Shown: positions 53,191 through 62,100 of the stretch, piece by piece
Position numbering within the stretch: the first letter of the stretch is position 1
Layout of the letters: each line of letters begins with the position of its first letter
Source of the DNA: Aureispira sp. CCB-QB1
GTDB taxonomy: Bacteria > Bacteroidota > Bacteroidia > Chitinophagales > Saprospiraceae
Direction: 5' to 3'
Assembly (NCBI RefSeq): GCF_000724545.1
Contig: NZ_JHBV01000043.1
Coordinates: 124,001 to 188,000, forward strand
Length of the DNA stretch: 64,000 bases
Translations under genes and position numbers: made by a program
The notes under the pieces: model-generated
Database searches by the model: none
Told to the model about the DNA's origin: nothing
What the model saw: only the letters and a program-made list of their open reading frames with translations

Positions 53191-56100
53191 TTAGGAGCGC
53201 ATAATAATTTTTGTGTAATAATGTTGCGTGCCAACTTGTATTTTTAAAGTATACATACCTGCGGCATGTTGCTGAAGGTTGAGTGTAGTTTTGTTATGAT
53301 TTAATGTTTGTTCATGAACTTTTCTACCAACAGCATCAAAAACCTCAACCGTATAATAAGCACCTTCTAACCCTCTGAAATCGATGTTAAAGATACCTTG
53401 GTTAGGATTAGGATAAACCCAATATCCTATATCTTGGATAAATTCGACCGTTCTAACATTACTATAACTAACAAAATCATTGATGTCTGTAATTTCTAGA
53501 CGGTAATAATTTTGACCGTTCATAGGATTTTTGTCCAAGAAACGATAGGAGGTTGGTTGATTCAAACTGATTAATGAACCAATTTTTTCCCAGTGAACAC
53601 CATCTGAACTGCGTTGAATGTCAAAGAAACGGTTGTCTTTTTCAGATTCAATTTCCCAAGACAATAAGACTTCTTGATTAGACGTAGGTTGTACCTCAAA
53701 ATGCAAGAATTTATTGTTTAATAGTACGGTATTATTAACAGGGAATAAAATGCTAAAATCATTAATTCCTGCAAAAGAACAGTGATTGTTACCTGCTGTA
53801 TTGTCTGCCGTAGTAGCGGGCGAAAAAGTTTGAGGCCAGGCTCCAAAAGCTCTAGAAGGGCGTTTGTACAAGGTGAATTCAGTTAATAAATTAGTTGTAA
53901 CATTACCATCAGCATATCTAAACAATGGAATAGCTGCCAAAGCTGTATTCACAGAACCAAAATTATTGACGACCCAATATCCTGTTTCAAAGGGAGCATT
54001 GGCTGGTGCTGCAACTGGATTTTCAGTAAGAACATGAGTAACGACAATTTCACCATTAGGATGGGTACTTGGAAAGTTAATCTCCAAGTTAGTACCTGTA
54101 AAAATAACATTACCATTTGTTGTAACAGATTGAGTATTAGAAATACCACCACCAACATGCACTTCGGAAGGTAAATAAGCTGTTGGATTCACTTGTGCTG
54201 TGCTATGGCTAATTCCTAGCGCATCTCGAACGCCCAAATTAGTACCGACAACCTTATCTCTATCAAATTGATAATATACAGCTAGATGAGGTTCAGTACC
54301 ATCTAAGGATCGATGCATTGCTTCTCGAATTTCTGTTTGTGTTCTAGCAACTTTCCAAATTCGGACTTCATCCATTTTTCCATTAAAGAAATCAGATAAA
54401 GCAACACTAGCATCTCCCGAATGGGTACCTATATTATGAATACCACCTGCATCTGCTTCCGTAGAAGTTGTAGAACCGACTAAAATTCCATTGATATACA
54501 AGCGCATTTCATTGGTTAACGTGTCGTAAGTACCTGCTATGTGATGCCATTCAGAAGGGGTGATTGCTCCTGTTACGATAGCAGCGCCTTCTTGCTTGAA
54601 AAACTGAGCTTGTCCACCTGAAATATCTAGACCCGTTCCAGAAGTGCCAGTATAGTTGTGGTTTCCTAGGATGACTTGCCTAGTAGCCACATCGTCTGGA
54701 TAAACCCAAGCTTCAAATGTATAAGAAATATCTTGCGTATTAGAAGCACCCAAAGGCGTTGTATCCATAGCAATGTAATCATCTACACCATCAAAATCAT
54801 ACATGTTTCCTCGAACATTACTAAATAAGATAATGGAAACTTGAGCGGAGTCAGATGCTTTTACACAGGTAGGACCACAAGATACACGTCTATACCAGAC
54901 CGCATCTAAACTGCTGTTAACAATTACTTTTAGAGTATCGCCAGAGACACCATTGGGATACACAGCAGCATTACTAGTTAACAAGTTCCAACCCGTTCCC
55001 GTATTGATTTCCCATCCATTGCCACAAGTTTCATTAATACTATTAACAATAAAATCTACCGTATCTCCAGCATTTCCTACTTGTGAAATAGGCTGTCTTG
55101 TAATCTGTATCAATTGAAGTGATGTTGTATCACTATTAAGTGTTCCACAAGGACTGTTGATAGCACAATAATATTGATGATTGTTAATGCCTGTAGGGTT
55201 GGTAAAGGTAAGGGCAGGAGAAGTTGCACCACTATAAATACCACCATCAATAAGAGCAGACCATGTTGTACCATTAAATTCAAACCATTGGAAACTACTG
55301 GCATTAGTTGCTGTGATAACTAAACTAAAATTATTGTTTTCACATTGGATCGTATTGGCTGCTAAATTTGTAGTGATGTTTGGAGCAGCTGTATTGATGG
55401 TTAATGTGGCATTATTGGAAGTGGTATTGCAGGAACCATTGGCAACAACACAACGATATAAGAAACCATTCATGGGCGCATTGATGCCAGAAAGGGTCAA
55501 GGTTGCAGAAGTTACTCCACTGTAAATGCCACCATTGGTAATATTCACAAAGCCGCTTCCTTGGTCTTCTTGCCATTGGAAAGTAGTTGCAGTTGGTGCA
55601 TTGATAGTAAACGTCTCGTTGTCCCCAACACAACCATCTTGGTTGGTAGGTTGTGTTGTAATTGTTGGAGTTGTATTAACGGTTAGTGTGGCACTATTGG
55701 AAGTAGTATTACAAGTTCCATTAGCAACAATACAACGGTATAGGAAGCCATTCATGGGCGCATTGATGCCAGAAAGGGTTAAGGTTGCAGAAGTTGCTCC
55801 ACTGTAAATACCACCATTGGTAATATTCGCAAAGCCACTTCCTTGGTCTTCTTGCCATTGGAATGAGGTTGCAGCAGGTGCGTTGATGGTAAACGTTTCA
55901 TTATCACCGATGCAGCCATCTTGGTTGGTAGGTTGTGTTGTAATAGAGGGGGCTGTATTGACGGTTAGTGTTGCATTATTGGAAGTTGCATTACAAGAAC
56001 CATCGCTAACAAGACAGCGATACAAAAAGCCATTCATGGGCGCATTGATTCCTGTAATGGTTAAGGTTGCCAAAGTTGCCCCACTGTAAATACCACCATT

Positions 56101-58332
56101 GGTAATATTCGCAAAGCCACTTCCTTGATCTTCTTGCCATTGGAACGTAGTTGCAGCAGGCGCGTTGATGGTAAATGTTTCGTTATCACCAACACAACCA
56201 TCTTGATTCGTAGGTTGTGTATTAATGGTTAACCCACCACCAATTGTCAACGCAGCATTGTTAGAAGTGATGGATTGGTCACAACCATTGCCAACGATAC
56301 AACGATACAAAAAGCCATTCATCGGAGCTGTCACCCCTGTTAGATTTAGAGTGGCAGAAGTAGCACCACTATAGACGCCACCATTGCTAATATCAACAAA
56401 ACCACTTCCTTGGTTTTCTTGCCATTGGAAGGTTGTACCACCAGTAGCTACAATCGAAAAAGAAGCATTGGCTCCAGCACAAGCGTTGGTAGGATTGGGC
56501 TGTGTGGTAATGGTGGCAGCAGGGGAGATGAAAATACCATAGTCCTCTGATTCTCCTGTAAATAGATTGTCACAAGGACCTGATAGATTAAATTGGTCAT
56601 TAATAACTCTCATTCTAAGCAAGTCGCCTTCAACAGCATTGGTAGGAATAACAACATTTTGAGTAAACGTTTGATAACCACTACCTGCTGTAGTAGAACC
56701 ACTCAAAATGCTCTCGCCTGCAGAGAAAACGCCATCATCATTATAATCAATAAAACAATTATAAAAGCCATCTTGCCCGCCACTGTTACCTACTGTAATG
56801 GACAAAGAATAAGTTTGTCCTTCTGTTACACAGGTTGTTTGAGTACATGAAAAATCTTGTGGTCCATTGGTTGCAGGAGGAGTGCTGTTGTTGATATTGT
56901 TGAATGTTACATTAGAAAAAGAATAGCCAAAGAAACCCGTGTTCTGAATGCCAGGGGTACAGGCTGCTGTAGGAGATTCATAAATAGTAATATAACCTGT
57001 TTTTGTTTCTGTATTGCCAGCTCCACTCGCATTCGTAGCCACAAGTGTTACTGCATAGGTTCCTGCAGTATTGTATACCACGCTTGGATTTTGGGCAGTA
57101 GAGTTGGCAGGTGTACCTCCAGGAAACGTCCATGCCCAACTTGTTGGATTGTGTGTTGATAAATCATAAAATTGGATGGTGCTTCCCGTGCAACCAGCAA
57201 CAGCAGTACTAGCACATTCAGTTGTGAAATCACTAACAGGGGGAGCTACAGGAGTACAACCCGCAGAGGTCAACAAGTCAGCACGACCACTCGTTAAGAA
57301 GGAGCGTGCTCGTGTTTTTTGACCAGCTGTAAATTCTGTTTGGCAATCATCACTAGAGTAATCCATAAAATTGTGAATGTGATTGTCTCTTAGCGTCCCA
57401 CATAAATTATTCGTTCCTGTAAGGCAAGCGCCAGAACGTTCATGGGGAGGCGTGTCACAAACTCGATCGCCATCTGTGTTACAGTTAGTGTTAGTAGGAC
57501 AGGCGGTGCCTCCTGCATCTCCTTGGAAGGTGTGAAACAACCCAAAAGCATGCCCTAATTCGTGAATTAAAGTAATGTTGTAATTGGTAAAACTTTTGAC
57601 ATTAAAACATCGAGCAGCAGTCGGATCAAAGCCCAAGGAATTATGCATAATCACGGTACCATCAACGGCAGCACTAGCTCCTGGGAAATAAGCAAAGCCC
57701 TGTGTCCCACCTCCTGCGTTATTGCCATCAATTTCACTCACAACCCAAATGTTGTAGTAGTCCGTGTTGGGCCATCGACTTAGTGCTTTGATGGTAGTTT
57801 CGTTGTTTGTACCTGTTGTTGTTAGTCCATTGGCAGCATAGTCACTAGTTCCAGAAGCGTCAACACGATTGACACCATTGGTTGGGTTGCCAGAAGGGTC
57901 TTGTGCCGCTAAACAAAACTCAATTTCCATATCTACTCCATTACTGTTATAAGGGGCAATACCTCGGTAAGCATCGTTTAAACTAGCCAAGGCGCTTAGG
58001 ATTTGCTCATGAGAAATGTTGGTGCCTGTTCCTTCGGCTTCTCCCAAGTGCATGACATGGAAAACGACTGGAACTGTCAGCAATGGAGCTCTACCTGTAG
58101 AGGAAGGGTTGTTTCTGATTTCTTGTTCTACTCTTCGTTGTATATCCTCAAAGTTTTGACGGTATACAGGGTCGTTATTTAATAAACGTTGATGAATTTG
58201 GTCTGAGCCACATTTTTCTTGTTGATTATGCAAAGATGGGTTGGTATAAATACTGGCATTTTGACTTTTCAACGTGTGTTGAATAAACAAGAAAGTGGAT
58301 AAAAATAAGAGAATTTGTTGAATTTGTTTCAT
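53191..58332 (-). CDS. Giant M43 metalloprotease with PKD, GEVED, Ig-like repeats, LamG and T9SS tail
   Basis: This 1713-residue secreted protein has a signal peptide (MKQIQQILLFLSTFLFIQHT) and an M43 (pappalysin/cytophagalysin) domain with the zinc motif HELGHAFGLFH (H257, E258, H261, H267). A PKD domain follows at about residues 364-455 (SWAWTFPGGTPANSTAQNPS), then GEVED at 456-606 (FYNCFIDYNDDGVFSAGE), five Ig-like repeats to about 1080, a LamG/concanavalin-like domain at about 1177-1327 (YDFDGVDDYIAMDTTP), and a type A sorting domain (YWVYPNPNQGIFNIDFRG). Three Ig-like units are nearly identical in protein and DNA with a 282-bp period. It probably degrades extracellular protein while attached to the cell surface. 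Confidence 0.9.
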   Translation of the reverse strand: MKQIQQILLFLSTFLFIQHTLKSQNASIYTNPSLHNQQEKCGSDQIHQRLLNNDPVYRQNFEDIQRRVEQEIRNNPSSTGRAPLLTVPVVFHVMHLGEAEGTGTNISHEQILSALASLNDAYRGIAPYNSNGVDMEIEFCLAAQDPSGNPTNGVNRVDASGTSDYAANGLTTTGTNNETTIKALSRWPNTDYYNIWVVSEIDGNNAGGGTQGFAYFPGASAAVDGTVIMHNSLGFDPTAARCFNVKSFTNYNITLIHELGHAFGLFHTFQGDAGGTACPTNTNCNTDGDRVCDTPPHERSGACLTGTNNLCGTLRDNHIHNFMDYSSDDCQTEFTAGQKTRARSFLTSGRADLLTSAGCTPVAPPVSDFTTECASTAVAGCTGSTIQFYDLSTHNPTSWAWTFPGGTPANSTAQNPSVVYNTAGTYAVTLVATNASGAGNTETKTGYITIYESPTAACTPGIQNTGFFGYSFSNVTFNNINNSTPPATNGPQDFSCTQTTCVTEGQTYSLSITVGNSGGQDGFYNCFIDYNDDGVFSAGESILSGSTTAGSGYQTFTQNVVIPTNAVEGDLLRMRVINDQFNLSGPCDNLFTGESEDYGIFISPAATITTQPNPTNACAGANASFSIVATGGTTFQWQENQGSGFVDISNGGVYSGATSATLNLTGVTAPMNGFLYRCIVGNGCDQSITSNNAALTIGGGLTINTQPTNQDGCVGDNETFTINAPAATTFQWQEDQGSGFANITNGGIYSGATLATLTITGINAPMNGFLYRCLVSDGSCNATSNNATLTVNTAPSITTQPTNQDGCIGDNETFTINAPAATSFQWQEDQGSGFANITNGGIYSGATSATLTLSGINAPMNGFLYRCIVANGTCNTTSNSATLTVNTTPTITTQPTNQDGCVGDNETFTINAPTATTFQWQEDQGSGFVNITNGGIYSGVTSATLTLSGINAPMNGFLYRCVVANGSCNTTSNNATLTINTAAPNITTNLAANTIQCENNNFSLVITATNASSFQWFEFNGTTWSALIDGGIYSGATSPALTFTNPTGINNHQYYCAINSPCGTLNSDTTSLQLIQITRQPISQVGNAGDTVDFIVNSINETCGNGWEINTGTGWNLLTSNAAVYPNGVSGDTLKVIVNSSLDAVWYRRVSCGPTCVKASDSAQVSIILFSNVRGNMYDFDGVDDYIAMDTTPLGASNTQDISYTFEAWVYPDDVATRQVILGNHNYTGTSGTGLDISGGQAQFFKQEGAAIVTGAITPSEWHHIAGTYDTLTNEMRLYINGILVGSTTSTEADAGGIHNIGTHSGDASVALSDFFNGKMDEVRIWKVARTQTEIREAMHRSLDGTEPHLAVYYQFDRDKVVGTNLGVRDALGISHSTAQVNPTAYLPSEVHVGGGISNTQSVTTNGNVIFTGTNLEINFPSTHPNGEIVVTHVLTENPVAAPANAPFETGYWVVNNFGSVNTALAAIPLFRYADGNVTTNLLTEFTLYKRPSRAFGAWPQTFSPATTADNTAGNNHCSFAGINDFSILFPVNNTVLLNNKFLHFEVQPTSNQEVLLSWEIESEKDNRFFDIQRSSDGVHWEKIGSLISLNQPTSYRFLDKNPMNGQNYYRLEITDINDFVSYSNVRTVEFIQDIGYWVYPNPNQGIFNIDFRGLEGAYYTVEVFDAVGRKVHEQTLNHNKTTLNLQQHAAGMYTLKIQVGTQHYYTKIIMRS
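55390..56235 (-). repeat. Three near-identical 282-bp tandem repeats inside the M43 protease gene
   Basis: Matching landmarks (CATGGGCGCATTGATGCC) occur at 55471 and 55753 and, with the variant CATGGGCGCATTGATTCC, at 56035, exactly 282 nt (94 codons) apart; a fourth, diverged unit has CATCGGAGCTG at about 56320. Each encodes one Ig-like domain. DNA similarity is high enough to suggest recent expansion. Confidence 0.85.
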
Positions 58333-59118
58333 AGAGATACGTTTAGGATGAATACAATTAAATCTATTAAGATACTGTTGTGCGACACAGTAATATAGAG
58401 TAAGAAGAAAAAATAAAAGGTGTTTAATAAAAGGACGTTCTTACAATTATATTCAATAATTATTAGCAATATAGTTGATAATCATATTAATATGACTGAT
58501 GTTTGGTGTATTGCGATAACATTCATTAAGTTATCTAATTAAATATTGTGTACAACTTAGGCATCTGAGTGATTCAGACGTATAATCTTGAGAAAACATT
58601 ACAACATGAATAACATCCGCTAATGCTTTGCTAGCTACGAAACAACTACATGGCTTTAACGAGTTATTGTTTTTATATCTAAAAGCTTATTTGTTTTCTT
58701 AATTTTTAGGTTCAAAAGTGTCTAAAACTAGACAAACGCTTAAGGGGAAATACGATGATTTTCAGTTTTTGTGGAGTAGAAGGACAAGGGATTTGAAATA
58801 GTTGTATGCTTCTACGCACTATTAACGTATTACTTAGATATTTATTGGGGAGGTGTATCAATTCCTTTATGTGTATTTTTAACAGATTATTACCTTTTTT
58901 AGGGAATAATAGTTAACAAACTATTAATTTATTGACCTTACAAAAGCTCTGTTACTACGTTGTGGTTTACTAAAATTTACCACCATTTTATTGATTCTTA
59001 ATTAGAATTAACGGTTTAAAGTAAAGAAAAAAATACTTGTGAAGAGAATAATAATTGTAAAAAAAGAAAACAGGCAACCTTTTGTCAAAGATTGCCTGTT
59101 GAATAATGATTAAAAAAA
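58333..59118. other. Large AT-rich spacer
   Basis: This is the longest gap (786 nt) between the two giant surface-protein genes. The only feature I can support is the terminator at 59061-59100. No core repeat, family A or B end, RNA gene or convincing small gene was found. The promoter of the M43 protease gene must lie at its left end. Confidence 0.6.
59061..59100 (-). terminator. Rho-independent terminator after the SprB-repeat gene
   Basis: On the minus strand the stem AACAGGCAA/TTGCCTGTT (59100-59092 and 59077-59069), extended past one mismatch by four pairs, is followed by TTCTTTTTT. It lies 19 nt after the stop. Confidence 0.85.
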
Positions 59119-62100
59119 CTATCGAATTAAAGTCAAGTCGCCTTTAAAAATCTCCGTAGAACCATCTACATAACGGACTCGAATGTAATAGACAAACACG
59201 CCTGTGTTCATCGGTTGTCCTAAGAAAGTTCCGTCCCATCCATAGGCAGGATAATTAGGGCGTCCATCTTTATGATGACAAAGGAGTTCCCCCCATCGAT
59301 CAAAAATCATAAATTCTTCGATTTTGTCAACAGAACCAGAACTATAGAGCATAAATACTTCGTTGGTACGATCTCCATTCGGAGAGAATGCGTTTGGAAC
59401 ATAGACGCCTTTATCTTCATCAACTTCTATGAATACATCGGCTGTACTAGTACAGCCCTCATCTCCTGTAATGGAGACAGTATATAGGGTAGAAGTAAAT
59501 GGTTGTGCTGTTAATTGATAACAAGTATCGCAACTCAAGCCAGTATTGGGCGTCCATGTTACAACAGGATTAGTTGGAGAATTAACAGGCATCTGAACAA
59601 ATAGTGGTACTGTCTCTCCAAATTTGATACTCATATCGGCAGGAACTCGTAAAACAACAGAATCAGCAACAGCAACCGTTGCGCTTGTCGTAAAGATACA
59701 GCCACTAGCATCTGTGATTTCAACAGTATAGTTGCCAGCTCCTAAACCACTAAATGTGCCTGAATTTTGAACAATCCCTCCATTCAAAGAGAAGAAATAA
59801 GGAGGCGTTCCACCAGCAGCAGTTGCCACAATTTTCCCATCGGTGTCGCCAAAACAATCCAATTGGTCATCGCTAGCCGTGCCAGATAGTTGGGCAGGAT
59901 CAGTGATTAACGTATTCAAAGAAGTAGAGCAACCATTTTGGTCTGTTACTGTAACAGCATAGGTTCCCGCACTTAGATTTCCTACCGTAGAACTGCTAGG
60001 ATCAACTATTTGTATTCCATTGCTCCAACTAAAAATATAAGGACCAGTTCCATTTTGAGCTTCTATGGTTAGCATTCCGTTGTTGCCATTTTTACAATCT
60101 GCATTACTAATTTGCGTGAAAGTAGCCTGTAGTTCATCGGGTTGATACAAGAAAAATGATTCAACATGAGTACATCCATTGGCATCAGTTATGGTACAAT
60201 AAAACGTGAAATTGGCAGCAATACCGCTAATAGAATTACTAGTACTGGGGCTATTGGACCAAGTGTAGGTTAAAGGAGGCGTCCCACCAATAGCACTAAC
60301 AACAGCCGTTCCATCGTTGGCTCCAAAACAACTAATATCAGTACTCGTAGAAGTCACTAAAATAGGATTGGGATGATTGATGAACACAGAATCTAAGATG
60401 GTACAACCTTTGGAATCTGTTACCAAAAGCGTATTCCACCCATACGTTAAATAGGTTGGAATGCTATCATTGTAAGTAGAGGTATTGTTCCATTGGAAAT
60501 AATAAGGTGTTGTACCTCCAGAAACTAGGGGAGTAGCAGAACCATTTTGATTAACATTGCAATCAATATCTATAATATTCGTAAAGGTTAACCCTAGTGG
60601 AGAAGGTTGGGTAACAATTTCTTGGAACGTAGCCGTACAACCACTATTATCGGTAACCGTTACAGTATACAAACCAGCAATTAGATTAGAAGCTGTACTA
60701 GTCGTTTGACCATTTGACCAAAGATAGGTGTATGGCGCTGTACCTCCACCAATTTGAATACTTGCTGTTCCGTTATTACCACCGTGGCAATTAATGGGAG
60801 TTGTAGAGCTATTGATTAGATACATAGCTGTTGGTTCTGTTATAACAATAGAAGCACTTGCTTGACAACCATTCATATCCGTTAGGGTAGCAGTGTGCAT
60901 ACCAACCGCAAGGTTGTTATTAATAGCAGTGCTTGTTCCATCATCCCATAAAAAGCTAAACGTAGGTGTGCCCGAAATTGGAATAATTTCAGCGGCTGCA
61001 TCTTGACCACCTGCACAAGAAACATGATTAATTAGATTGATCGCTACGTTGGTTGGCGCAGGTTCTGTTAAACTTACTTGAGCAGTATCAGAACAGCCAT
61101 TGGCATCTGTTATCTGCACAAAATAGGTATGTGGTCCCAAGCCTGTAGCGGTAGCAGTCGTTTGCCCATCAGGCCAAAGGTATGAAAATGGAGCTGTTCC
61201 TCCGATTGGCAGAGCCGTTGCCATTCCATCATTGGCACCCACACAACTGATATCAACACCATTATAGTTAGAACTAACACTTACAGTTGCCTGTAATAGA
61301 CCAGGAGCAGTGATGGTTATACTAGCACTATCCATACAGCCATTGTTATCGGTAATTGTTACGGCATAATTGCCAACACCTAGCCCTGTTGCAATTGAAT
61401 CGGTTTGCCCATCAGACCATAAATAGCTGTAAGGGCTAGTTCCTCCCGTTGTGCTAGCAGTTAATTCTGCATCGGTTGCTCCAAAGCAACTAATTGGAGA
61501 ACCATTATAGTTAGAACTAATACTTATGGTTGCTGCAATAGAACTAGGTTCTGAAACAGTAATACTTGCTGTAACGCTACAAGCATTGGCATCACTTACC
61601 GTTACGGTATAAGCTCCAGTCGGCAAGTTGGTTGCAGCTGAACTGCTTTGCCCATCAGACCACAAATAAGTATAAGGAGCAGTGCCTCCTGTTGCTGTAA
61701 CAGTTGCACTACCACTACTATCTCCAAAACAAATTGCTGGAGCAGCTGTAATGGTAGCGTGCAGTTCGGTTGGTTGGAAAATATTCACATCATCTGTGAT
61801 CGTACAACCGTTGTTATCTGTAATGGTAACACTATGTATACCAAAGTCTAGGTTATTGACAGAGGAAGAAGTTGCTCCGTTATCCCATACAAAGTTATAA
61901 GTAGGAACTCCTCCAGAAACTACGACCGTGGCTTGCCCATCTGAAGCCCCAAAACAACTTGCATTTTGAACAGCGATAAATGTGTCAGAAAGGGCAGGTG
62001 GAGCAGTCAATGAATCGGTGTGCATGGTCCAACAACCATTAATATCTGTTACTGTAACAGCATAAGTGCCTCTAGAAAGTCCGACGGCAGTAGTGTTGGT

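Noticed and set aside
55313-56089. Series of open frames opposite to the Ig-like repeats
   Set aside because: They repeat with the 282-bp unit and arise from its composition; no start context or known protein.
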